From Acidobacteriota bacterium (GTDB taxonomy: Bacteria; Acidobacteriota; Terriglobia; Terriglobales; Acidobacteriaceae): 8,973 nt of DNA. Below the pieces are notes generated by a model. It was given only the letters and a program-made list of their open reading frames with translations. It was not told the DNA's origin and ran no database searches. Both the position numbers and the translations under genes were made by a program. This document shows, in pieces, positions 1-6,895 of this stretch (positions are counted from its first letter, which is position 1; each line of letters opens with the position of its first letter). Location: the NCBI GenBank assembly GCA_021781255.1, contig JAJXXG010000965.1:1-8973 (forward strand), in the 5' to 3' direction.

Positions 1-136
1 ACAGCTCGATGAAGAGAACGCGGCGCGGCTTCTCCGGCCCTCTCCCCCTGCCCAGCAGCCGCACCAGCTGTGTACACAAGAAGCACAGCGGTATCCCGAT
101 CCAGTAATCGACGGCCCGCATCGTCCGAAGCTTCAT
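1..136 (-). CDS. N-terminal fragment of a probable glycosyltransferase family 9 / heptosyltransferase-like protein (runs off left edge)
   Basis: This is an open minus-strand frame of 45 codons from the ATG at 136 to the window edge, with no stop. An AAGGG Shine-Dalgarno-like run lies 8 bases before the ATG; a second in-frame ATG sits at codon 6. The peptide has a hydrophobic segment (YWIGIPLCFLCTQLV, about residues 11-25), then a basic proline-containing linker, then RRVLFIEL (residues 38-45). The last stretch resembles the first Rossmann beta strand of GT9 (ADP-heptose:LPS heptosyltransferase-like) enzymes, which often start PRRILFIxLSxxG. Members transfer sugars in envelope glycan synthesis at the inner face of the cytoplasmic membrane. 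Only the first 45 residues are visible and the catalytic motifs lie outside, so the reading frame is fairly secure but the family call is tentative. It is co-directional with the STAS gene, 252 bases away. Confidence 0.55.
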   Translation of the reverse strand, partial: MKLRTMRAVDYWIGIPLCFLCTQLVRLLGRGRGPEKPRRVLFIEL

Positions 137-388
137 TTCATCTGCCCTTTGCAGTCCAGAATTTCCCCGGTGGAGACTACGGCATGAGTCTACCATCGAG
201 GTTCGCCGGAGCAATCACCCGGACGTTGCAATGTCCCCACAGGTCCGTATGGAAGAGGCGGGTATCAGTTTGAAAGAACTTTCCTCAGGGCCTGTAATGA
301 GATGGCTCAATGCGGCAGTTGAACTTGCTTCCATTTGTGGAAAAGCGGCAAATGCCCGGGTCTTCGCAGGCGGAAGCTTCAAATACGC

Positions 389-745
389 TCACGAACCACT
401 GCACGCGGCGACGGCCTCTGCCTCGGACTGAAAGACGCTGTAAAGGGAAAGAATTCCAACCATCTTGAATGTCTTTGAGACAAAGGGCGCCAGGCTCACA
501 AGTTTGGTGTCGCCCCCGGCTTTTTTCGAGAGACGCAATGCATTCACGATGGATCCAATGCCCGAGGAGTCAATGTAGGGCATGGCCTCCAGATCAAGAA
601 TCAGCTGGATGTGGCCGTCGTTAAGCGCAGCAAGGAATGCATTTTCGAATTGGTTGACGGGTTCGCCGCTCGTCAAACGGCCCTTCACCTTGAGCGTGCA
701 GATACCACCACTTTGCTTGATGTCCAAATCCACGGATTCCCTCAT
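389..745 (-). CDS. STAS-domain anti-sigma factor antagonist (SpoIIAA/RsbV type)
   Basis: This 118-residue protein is almost entirely one STAS domain, the usual size of stand-alone SpoIIAA/RsbV-type antagonists. A beta-rich N-terminus (about residues 5-25) leads to LILDLEAMPYIDSSGIGSI (residues 48-66), the diagnostic strand-turn-helix. The DSSG motif at 59-62 carries the serine phosphorylated in the family by an anti-sigma kinase. Known role: the unphosphorylated form binds the anti-sigma factor/kinase and frees the sigma factor, or acts in a partner-switching relay in the cytoplasm. No RsbW-like kinase or PP2C phosphatase is encoded in the window, so the partner is unknown. The ATG at 745 has only a weak AGG upstream. 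A GTG at 733 has GAGGG five bases before it and would also fit, giving 114 residues. It is divergent from the GAF-HlyD gene, with a shared interval of about 120 bases. Confidence 0.88.
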   Translation of the reverse strand: MRESVDLDIKQSGGICTLKVKGRLTSGEPVNQFENAFLAALNDGHIQLILDLEAMPYIDSSGIGSIVNALRLSKKAGGDTKLVSLAPFVSKTFKMVGILSLYSVFQSEAEAVAACSGS

Positions 746-762
746 CTGCCTGACAAATTTGC

Positions 763-791
763 TTTACATAACAATCCTGGCTTGCTAGGCT
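763..791 (+). promoter_or_regulatory. Possible sigma-70-type promoter for the GAF-HlyD/M50 operon
   Basis: TTTACA at 763-768 is five of six bases of a -35 box. After a 17-base spacer comes TAGGCT at 786-791, a weak -10 preceded by TGC, which would make it an extended -10. Transcription would start near 798, giving a leader of about 70 bases. No GG-N10-GC sigma-54 element was found by eye on the plus strand of this interval. A TTGAC-T-GTCAA inverted repeat lies just downstream at 821-831. The call rests on sequence resemblance only. Confidence 0.35.
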
Positions 792-866
792 CCAACTACT
801 CCAGAAAACATATACGGAGTTTGACTGTCAAGCTGGGGATATTGCAGTCGCCGAGCCACTTTGAAT

Positions 867-3269
867 ATGTCTCAGTTAACCAGTGCAGCTGTCGAGGTTG
901 CTGCATCGCTTTTGACCGCGCCGGATCCGGCCACGCGGGCGGCCCTTATTGCGACTGCCATCGTGGAACAGCTACCTGACTGCGGCTGTGCGGTCCACCG
1001 GCTTTCACCGGGCGACGGCAAAGCATCATGGACAGGTTTGGCTGTGGCTGGCGAAATCTCTGTGGAGCAGGCTTCGATCAGGGCAGATTCCCGGCTGGTT
1101 GCACCGTTGCTCACGGATGATCCTCAGGCCATCATCTATACCGCGGCTGACATCCGGCGGGAAGACTATGCGCACCTGCACACATCTCGCTCCATCGCTT
1201 CGATTGCTTACATTCCCTTGACCAGTCACGACGCTCTGATTGGTGTCATCGAGATTGTTTGCTTCTCTGCGCATCTGCGGATGCGGGACCTTGAGCCGCT
1301 TGCCCCCATGGTTCAAATGGCGCCGCCTGCAATTCTTGCGGCGGAGGAATTTGAGAGCCAGCGCCAGACTCTGCTGGACTCTGTTCACCGGATGACGCAG
1401 CTCTACGACCTTGAAAAGTCGCTGAATTCAACGCTTGAGCTGGATGCGGTGATTGCGATGGTCCCGGTGAAGGTCGCAGTGATGCTGCCCTGTCAGGCAA
1501 TCCATCTTTGGATGTTTGACGGCGACGATCTTCGGCTGGTCTCCAGCTGCGGCGAAGATGCGACGGTCAGTCTTCGGATGACGCAGGCGGCCGGCGAGGG
1601 GTATGTGGGGGATATGGCGGAGGTCGGTGAGCCGCTGATCATTACGGACGCGGACGATGAGCGACTCGCGCTGCGCAACGCAAGCGCTGATCGTGGAGGC
1701 GACGTTCCGCTGGTCACGAATGCACTGCTGGTTCCTCTGCTGCAGGACGAAGCAGAGATTGGCGTGCTCGAAGGCGTCAATCGAGAGGGACGCCCATTCG
1801 ACGAGGACGACGAGTTCTTTCTGATGTCTGTGGCGGAAACGATCAGCAGCGCTCTCAAAAATGCGAGTCTGATGCTGGCCGAGCGCAAGCTTGAAATTCT
1901 GAAGACGCTCGTTCACGTCAGTTCGGAGATCACATCCACGCTGCGGTTGGATCGTTTGCTGCAGATTATCGTGAACAGTCCGCAGAACGTGCTGCCTTAC
2001 GAGCGTTGCTCTATCGCGCTTGAACATCGCGGACGCCTCCAATTGAAGGCTGTCTCAGGCATGGCTGCGCTGCCACTTGGCGATGTGCAGGTGGAGCGGT
2101 TGCGCGGGCTGATGCAGTGGCTTTCCTCGCACTCTGAACTCGTGCATCTCCGCCAGCGGGAAGACTCGAACGCCGAGAGCGAAGCCGCCCTGCCGCCGGT
2201 GATCGCGCAATACTTCGACGAGAGCGGCTTTCGCGCGCTCTATGCGTTGCCTCTGAACGATGACCAGGGCCGCGTTGGGGTGCTGGAGTATGAAAGCAGC
2301 GACCCGGATTTTCTGGATGTGCCTCACATCGAGATGATCAAAGTGCTGGCAGGGCAGGCTACGGTTGCCATTCGCAACGCAATGCTCTATCGCGAAGTGC
2401 CCTTGATTGGCCTGATTGAGCCTTTGATGCAAAAGAAGCGGGCATTGCTGCGCAGCAGCCGCAGTCGGCGGCTGACCTATAGCGTGGCGGCTCTTGTGTG
2501 CGCGCTTTTTCTGTTGTTCTGCCCTTTGCCGATGCGCGTATCGGGGGACGCTGTGATCGCACCCCAGCATCTGGTTACAGTTGCCGCGCCCATGGACGGC
2601 AATGTGTCCACAGTTTATGCGCACGAAGGACAGAGGGTGAGCGCCGGGACCGAACTGGGCGCAATGAACGACTGGCAGTGGCGCACTGACCTGGCTGCGG
2701 CCGAGGCGAAGTACCAGGAAGCAACGCTGGTCATGGACAGCGACCTGGCGCACGGATCGGCGCAAGCCGGAGCCGACCGCGCACGGACTGAGTATCTTCG
2801 GTCAGAGGTGGCGCGTGCGCACAGTCGCCTGGAGAGTGCGGAGCTGCGCTCCCCGATCGCGGGGATCGTCGTCACGCCCAACCTGCAGAACATTGCGGGG
2901 GCGCATCTGGATGCCGGAGCGTCGTTTGCGCAGGTGCTTGATCTTACTTCCGCAACCCTGCAAATCGCGCTTGCAGAGCGTGACGCACCCCTGCTCCATC
3001 CCGGGCAAAGCGCAGCCATCAAGCTCGACAGCTATCCGCAGCGGACCTGGCATGGCCGTGTTGCCGTTGTCAGCCCTCAGGCCCATGCCGCCGATGGAGA
3101 GCGCACGTTTACGGCCGAGATTCCGCTGTCGAATCTCGATGCAACCCTGCGCGCAGGCATGTCAGGGCGCGGCAAAATCTTCATTGGCTGGCGTCCGGCC
3201 GGCTATGTGCTGCTGCGCCGTCCGGCGCTGTGGATATGGCAGACATTGTGGGATTGGATTGGTTGGTGA
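867..3269 (+). CDS. Triple-GAF sensor fused to a membrane-anchored HlyD-type adaptor
   Basis: This is an unusual fusion of about 800 residues (numbering from the TTG at 861, which gives 802; the ATG at 867 gives 800). Three GAF-like units span roughly 15-160, 180-335 and 350-508; GAF domains bind small ligands or chromophores and act as cytoplasmic sensors. A basic stretch (KKRALLRSSRSRR, 525-537) precedes one hydrophobic helix at about 540-556. After it comes a periplasmic HlyD/RND-adaptor part: a biotinyl-lipoyl half motif (APMDGNVSTVYAHEGQRVSAG, 576-596), an alpha-helical hairpin at about 608-662, the second lipoyl half (LRSPIAGIVV, 662-671) and a beta-barrel segment to about 775. The C-terminus is tryptophan-rich (WIWQTLWDWIGW). 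No kinase, cyclase or HTH is present, so sensed signals would have to act through the adaptor itself or a partner. Start choice is open: GAG at 853-855 suits the TTG, and no strong Shine-Dalgarno favours either. It is the first gene of the operon and overlaps or abuts the next start. Confidence 0.85.
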   Translation: MSQLTSAAVEVAASLLTAPDPATRAALIATAIVEQLPDCGCAVHRLSPGDGKASWTGLAVAGEISVEQASIRADSRLVAPLLTDDPQAIIYTAADIRREDYAHLHTSRSIASIAYIPLTSHDALIGVIEIVCFSAHLRMRDLEPLAPMVQMAPPAILAAEEFESQRQTLLDSVHRMTQLYDLEKSLNSTLELDAVIAMVPVKVAVMLPCQAIHLWMFDGDDLRLVSSCGEDATVSLRMTQAAGEGYVGDMAEVGEPLIITDADDERLALRNASADRGGDVPLVTNALLVPLLQDEAEIGVLEGVNREGRPFDEDDEFFLMSVAETISSALKNASLMLAERKLEILKTLVHVSSEITSTLRLDRLLQIIVNSPQNVLPYERCSIALEHRGRLQLKAVSGMAALPLGDVQVERLRGLMQWLSSHSELVHLRQREDSNAESEAALPPVIAQYFDESGFRALYALPLNDDQGRVGVLEYESSDPDFLDVPHIEMIKVLAGQATVAIRNAMLYREVPLIGLIEPLMQKKRALLRSSRSRRLTYSVAALVCALFLLFCPLPMRVSGDAVIAPQHLVTVAAPMDGNVSTVYAHEGQRVSAGTELGAMNDWQWRTDLAAAEAKYQEATLVMDSDLAHGSAQAGADRARTEYLRSEVARAHSRLESAELRSPIAGIVVTPNLQNIAGAHLDAGASFAQVLDLTSATLQIALAERDAPLLHPGQSAAIKLDSYPQRTWHGRVAVVSPQAHAADGERTFTAEIPLSNLDATLRAGMSGRGKIFIGWRPAGYVLLRRPALWIWQTLWDWIGW

Positions 3270-3274
3270 AACGC

Positions 3275-4222
3275 ATGAGACGTCTTTGTTCGCGCCGAGC
3301 ACATTTTGCCACTGCAGCCTTCTGCGTGGCAGCCGGGGTTTTGCCCTTTATCTCGGGATGCGATACGCATACAGAGGCCAAGACCGCTGATGGAGCAGAA
3401 GGGAAGACGGCATTGAGCGGCTCGGCTCCCACTCCCGCCACAGCGCCTGCGCCGCAGCCCGGCGGGACTGATCCGAAATCCTTTACAACCACCGGCCCGC
3501 TCGTAGCTGAGCAGCAGGCCGACATTTCCGCAGAGCGCGATGGCCGCATCATGAGCATTGCCGTGCAGATTGGCGATCGCGTCCTGCAGGGCCAGGTGCT
3601 GGCCATGCTCGATGACCGCGTCCTGCGCTCAATTTGCGAAGCGCATAAGGCACATATTGCCGCGGCGGAGGCGGAGGCTCGCAGCTGGGAGGCTGAGCAG
3701 AAGACCGCAGAAGCCGACCTGCGCCGTGCAGACAGCATGCGCGCCGACAAAATTATCAGCGAGGAAAACTGGGAGCACGCGAAGTATCGTGTTGACGAAA
3801 CCATTGACGAAGTTGCCCGTTACCGCCAGGAGGAGTTGGCCGCAGAGGCAGACCTGCACGGGGCAACGGCGCAACTGGAGCAGTCGCGCATCGTCGCGCC
3901 ATTCAATGGTGTTGTGGGGCGCAGTTCGGCGCGCCTCGCCCAGGAGGTCAAAGCCGGCGATGTTCTCTTCTGGATTACGGCTGAAGCGCCGCTGCATGTT
4001 CTTTTTACGGTTCCCGAGACGGCGATGGGTGGGTTCTCAAGCGGCAAAGCTTTGGAACTCACGACCGCGGACTATCCCGCACTGCGCCAACGCGCGCGGA
4101 TTCTCCGTGTGAGCCCGGTTGTGGACCCTGCAAGCGGCAGTGTGCAGGTGGTGGGAGCGGTCGTGAACCCATCGCGGTTGCTCAAACCGGGAATGACAAT
4201 GCAGGTACGTCTGGCGCCATGA
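3275..4222 (+). CDS. Periplasmic adaptor lipoprotein, HlyD/RND membrane-fusion family
   Basis: A 315-residue membrane-fusion protein. The ATG at 3275 was chosen because it gives a textbook lipoprotein signal: basic start MRRLCSRR, hydrophobic core, and lipobox FISG-Cys29. This predicts cleavage before Cys29 and anchoring in a membrane facing the periplasm. A GTG at 3266 overlapping the previous stop (GTGA) and an ATG at 3230 are in-frame alternatives, but the latter buries the signal peptide. A Pro/Ala/Thr-rich linker covers about 45-68. The first lipoyl half is at 86-112 (ISAERDGRIMSIAVQIGDRV), a charged coiled-coil hairpin at 118-205, the second lipoyl half at 206-235 (IVAPFNGVVGR), and a beta-barrel/membrane-proximal region to 315. 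Adaptors of this type bridge an inner-membrane transporter to an outer-membrane channel. Neither partner type is encoded here, so partnership with the flanking HlyD-bearing proteins is inferred. Its stop overlaps the next start (ATGA), implying translational coupling. Confidence 0.88.
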   Translation: MRRLCSRRAHFATAAFCVAAGVLPFISGCDTHTEAKTADGAEGKTALSGSAPTPATAPAPQPGGTDPKSFTTTGPLVAEQQADISAERDGRIMSIAVQIGDRVLQGQVLAMLDDRVLRSICEAHKAHIAAAEAEARSWEAEQKTAEADLRRADSMRADKIISEENWEHAKYRVDETIDEVARYRQEELAAEADLHGATAQLEQSRIVAPFNGVVGRSSARLAQEVKAGDVLFWITAEAPLHVLFTVPETAMGGFSSGKALELTTADYPALRQRARILRVSPVVDPASGSVQVVGAVVNPSRLLKPGMTMQVRLAP

Positions 4223-6363
4223 ACCTGAGTGAAGCACTCGACGCAGCACTGCCGGAGATTCCCAAGGCACGGATCGCACGCAGCCGGCCGCCGCGTCTGG
4301 ATCCGGATCTGATCGTCCGCGAAGACGTGCTCGATGGCGAGCCCGTCGTCGGCATTCTGCAACGCGAGAAGGCAAACTTCTTTCGCTTCTCGCCTTCTCA
4401 GTGGCAGCTTGCGCAACTGTTTGACGGCGTCCGCTCGTTTGAGGAGATTGCCGAGTTATTTTCAAGCCAGACTGGCTCCTGGATTGGTGCGGAAGATGTG
4501 AGCCAGTTTGCCGATGGCCTTGAAGAGTCTGGCCTATGGTACAAGACGCCGCAGGAAAAGAATCTTGCTCTCAATGCAAAGCTGATTGCTCAGCGGGAAC
4601 GCCGCAGCAGATCGAAGGTGAACCTGGCGCATATCAGCTTCTCCGCCTGGGATCCGGATCGCTATCTTGGCTGGCTCGATCGAGCAGTGGGTGATTTTAT
4701 CTACAGCCGCTGGTGTGCGCTGGCGGCCGTTCTGCTTTTTGTGTTTGAGGTTGCGGTCTTCGTATCCACCTGGAAGTTCATGGAACCGGACATCGTGACG
4801 TTTTACACCTTTACCAACAAGAGCTTACTGGACTTTGTGCAGTTCTGGCTTCTGTTGCTCATCGTCGGCTTCATTCATGAATCGGCACATGGCCTCACCT
4901 GCAAGCATTTTGGCGGGCAGGTACACAGCATGGGCCTGATGTTTCTCTATCTTGCTCCCGCGTTCTATTGCGATGTAACCGAAAGCTGGGCTTATGCGAC
5001 CAAGCTGCAGCGGCTGGCCACGATCATCGCCGGCATCTGGATTGAGCTGATGATATGCGGACTTGCGATGATTGTCTGGTTCAATACAGCGCCGGGAACC
5101 TGGCTGCATGACTTCATGTACCAGGTTATTCTCCTCACCGGTATCGCCGTTGTTGTACTCAACCTGAACCCGCTCATCAAGCTGGATGGTTATTACTTCC
5201 TTACAGAAGCGATAGAGATTCCCGACTTGAAAGAGCGGTCCACGGCGTTCCTTTCCGCATGGTTCCAGAACCATATTCTTCGCTTGCCGGTTGCGGTGCC
5301 GGTTGTGCCGCGCCGGCGTGCGCCGCTCTTCGTTGTTTACGCATTCATTTCAGGCTTGTACAGCTACACGCTGCTGTTTGTCGTTGTGCGATTCGCTTTC
5401 AATATCTCGTACAAGTGGATGGCCGAGTTTGCTCTCATCCCGGCTGGCGCGCTGGCATTTGCTATCTTCCGCTCGCGACTTCGCTCCATGCGAGGCGTGC
5501 TCGGGCAAGTGTGGGAGCAGCGGCTTGACGTAAACATGCGATGGCGTCCGGCTCACGCGGTTGGCACAGTACTGGTGTTGGCCCTTTTTCTCCTGCCGCT
5601 GTGGCGCGACCGCGAGAGCGCCTACTACGTAATTGAGCCGATGCACGCGCACACGCTGCACGCGGCGGTTCCCGGGCGTGTAACCGCTGTATTTGTGCGC
5701 GAAGGTGAAACCGTGCATGCCGGCGAACCGTTGCTGCGGCTGACCAGTATTGCCGCCGCCTCCATGCAGTCCTATGCCGCCGACCAGGCCGGCAGCGCGC
5801 GCTTTCGGGCATTCAGCGCGCAAATGCAAGGCCAGAGCATCGGAAGCGCGGCAGCAGAACAGGATGCCGCGGAACAGTTCACTGGGATTGCCCGCGAGGC
5901 GCAGTCATCTCTTGTTTTGAAAGCGCCGGTTGACGGAACAATACTGACGGCTGATCCTGCATTGCTGCGCGATCAGGATGTTGCCACTGGGCAGCCGCTT
6001 CTCGATCTTGCCGATGACGGCCCACGTGTTGCCCGGGTCTACATACCGTCCGGCGCCCTGGACCGCATTCCCCCTGGCGCTGAAGTAGCGCTGGTTTTGC
6101 CGGGGCAGTTCTCTGTACTCCGCTTAAAGCTTGCGCCTCCAGGCGGGGATGCCGCGCCGCTGCCTGCAGGCCTGATTGCCAAACAGAAGTATCAGGGAAT
6201 GACTTTGCCGGTCTTCTACAGCTCCCGCATTCCGTTGCCGGGCGAGGAGGGTCAGCAGCCATTTGGCCTATCCGGCGAGGCGAAGATCTTCGGCGTGCGG
6301 CGCAGCATTGCCGAGCGCATTGTGACGGTAGGATATGACCTTGTGAAAGCGCACATCTGGTGA
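4219..6363 (+). CDS. PqqD-like / M50 zinc metalloprotease / HlyD fusion protein (putative peptide zinc metalloprotease)
   Basis: A 714-residue polytopic protein. Residues about 24-110 form a PqqD-like winged-helix unit; related RRE domains bind precursor peptides in RiPP pathways. Helices follow at about 165-185 and 203-219, then HESAH at 220-224, the zinc-binding HExxH of family M50 (site-2 proteases). More helices lie near 240-253, 267-289 and 299-318, then NPLIKLDGYY at 317-326, whose Asp323 matches the third zinc ligand of the M50 LDG motif. All expected catalytic residues are therefore present. Helices near 373-395, 405-418 and 447-462 lead to a HlyD-like region: lipoyl half at about 480-510 (AAVPGRVTAVFVREGETVHAG), second half at 566-590 (VLKAPVDGTIL), and a barrel to the end. 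Expected role: intramembrane or membrane-proximal cleavage of a peptide coupled to envelope transport. The ATG at 4219 overlaps the upstream stop by four bases. The substrate is unknown; the small proteins encoded convergently downstream are candidates. Confidence 0.9.
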   Translation: MNLSEALDAALPEIPKARIARSRPPRLDPDLIVREDVLDGEPVVGILQREKANFFRFSPSQWQLAQLFDGVRSFEEIAELFSSQTGSWIGAEDVSQFADGLEESGLWYKTPQEKNLALNAKLIAQRERRSRSKVNLAHISFSAWDPDRYLGWLDRAVGDFIYSRWCALAAVLLFVFEVAVFVSTWKFMEPDIVTFYTFTNKSLLDFVQFWLLLLIVGFIHESAHGLTCKHFGGQVHSMGLMFLYLAPAFYCDVTESWAYATKLQRLATIIAGIWIELMICGLAMIVWFNTAPGTWLHDFMYQVILLTGIAVVVLNLNPLIKLDGYYFLTEAIEIPDLKERSTAFLSAWFQNHILRLPVAVPVVPRRRAPLFVVYAFISGLYSYTLLFVVVRFAFNISYKWMAEFALIPAGALAFAIFRSRLRSMRGVLGQVWEQRLDVNMRWRPAHAVGTVLVLALFLLPLWRDRESAYYVIEPMHAHTLHAAVPGRVTAVFVREGETVHAGEPLLRLTSIAAASMQSYAADQAGSARFRAFSAQMQGQSIGSAAAEQDAAEQFTGIAREAQSSLVLKAPVDGTILTADPALLRDQDVATGQPLLDLADDGPRVARVYIPSGALDRIPPGAEVALVLPGQFSVLRLKLAPPGGDAAPLPAGLIAKQKYQGMTLPVFYSSRIPLPGEEGQQPFGLSGEAKIFGVRRSIAERIVTVGYDLVKAHIW

Positions 6364-6371
6364 AACAAAAG

Positions 6372-6394
6372 CGGCGACCTTTCAAAGGCCGCCG
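6372..6394. terminator. Bidirectional hairpin terminator between convergent units
   Basis: The two arms (6372-6381 and 6385-6394) pair as CGGCG-A-CCTT with AAGG-C-CGCCG, with one A-C mismatch and a three-base loop. Read on plus, only TTT follows, nine bases after the M50 gene's stop. Read on minus, the stem is followed by CTTTTGTTT, a better U tract, so it should also stop transcription coming from the small-protein genes. The position between converging units fits a shared terminator. Confidence 0.6.
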
Positions 6395-6473
6395 TTTGCA
6401 TGGGAACGTGCGCAGGTGGAATCCGCAGATCGACTGACAAGAAATCTAGAGTGCGTTTGCGCCATGAACTACC

Positions 6474-6513
6474 GGGCTCGGAGCGGCGAATCGGCTGCTT
6501 CGCTTTTGAGCCC
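6474..6513. repeat. Imperfect stem-loop in the 3' region of the small-protein unit
   Basis: GGGCTC (6474-6479) and GAGCCC (6508-6513) are exact inverted copies, with partial inner pairing (AGC/GCT, GAA/TTC). It lies about 35 bases past the stop of the second small gene on the minus strand and has no adjacent U tract. It could be an mRNA 3' structure or have no function. Confidence 0.3.
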
Positions 6514-6547
6514 CTGCGCTTTACCTGAGGTCTCGAAGCCGGGATGA

Positions 6548-6721
6548 CTACACGAAAGTCCTGGCGTTGATGATCTTTGCGGCCATCGTGGTCTTCATGG
6601 TGGTTCTCATTGCAGTGGCCATCTTGGCGGCGTTGAGGGGGGTGTTGGCCTTCGGGGCCTGCTTCGTGGTGGACTTTGCAACCGGGCTGTCGCTGATCAG
6701 TGACTTCTTCTTGATGGTCAT
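6548..6721 (-). CDS. Small cationic Met/Thr/Lys-rich protein, copy A (57 aa)
   Basis: ATG at 6721 to TAG at 6548-6550. AGAGGAG sits eight bases before the ATG, a strong ribosome-binding site that fixes the start. The protein begins MTIKKKSL, has no cysteine, no clear signal peptide and no double-glycine leader. Residues 19-46 (TKQAPKANTPLNAAK then MATAMRTTMKTTM) match copy B at 27 of 28 positions, while residues 1-18 match at only 8 of 18 and the tail (AAKIINARTFV) is different. Met recurs every fourth residue at 34, 38, 42 and 46. I recognise no family. It is probably co-transcribed with copy B, 167 bases upstream, as no convincing sigma-54 box of its own was found. It ends convergently with the M50/HlyD gene, whose product could process or export it; that is inference. 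The homology between copies begins exactly at the two start codons, which supports this strand and frame over the opposite-strand hydrophobic frame. Confidence 0.72.
   Translation of the reverse strand: MTIKKKSLISDSPVAKSTTKQAPKANTPLNAAKMATAMRTTMKTTMAAKIINARTFV
6584..6721 (-). repeat. Tandem duplication unit, copy A of the small-protein coding repeat
   Basis: This is direct-repeat partner of 6913-7050, 329 bases away. Similarity starts at the start codon and stops after codon 46. In the best part, 6584-6667 against 6913-6996, I count 78 of 84 identical bases. Upstream leaders and downstream tails are unrelated. Confidence 0.85.
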
Positions 6722-6885
6722 TCGAGTATCTCCTCTGGGATTCTGTGATTTCTGCGATATGCCTATCTCTCGATTAACGTCAGGGTCGAAGTCGATTGGC
6801 TATCGCTTTTCCGATCATGAAGAGGGACGAGTCAAGCACAGTAAGCTTCAACCGCGAATGATCTCCCTCGGCTTCACCTGTGGCG

Positions 6886-6895
6886 GGTTTAAACC
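6886..6895. promoter_or_regulatory. Perfect palindrome GGTTTAAACC over the stop codon of small protein B
   Basis: A ten-base perfect palindrome overlaps the TAA at 6889-6891. It resembles the GGTTAA-N3-TTAACC repeat at 7237-7251. It could be a second protein-binding site ahead of copy A, or chance in an AT-rich spot. Confidence 0.25.

Noticed and set aside
144..157. GG-N10-GC sigma-54-like match before the left-edge gene (minus strand)
   Set aside because: Only CTGG and GCA match well, it overlaps the ribosome-binding site, and its start site would fall inside the coding region that begins at 136.
70..431. Plus-strand frames of 66-67 codons
   Set aside because: No ribosome-binding site, Arg/Ser-rich shadow-like composition, and they overlap the better-supported minus-strand gene start at 136 and the end of the STAS gene.
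3230..3274. Earlier ATG start for the adaptor lipoprotein
   Set aside because: It would place 15 residues ahead of a complete lipoprotein signal peptide and overlap the upstream gene by 40 bases; 3275 (or GTG 3266) is more natural.
6722..6888. A separate sigma-54 promoter for copy A
   Set aside because: GG-N10-GC spacings occur near 6799-6812 and 6854-6867 on the minus strand, but the flanking bases do not match the consensus.
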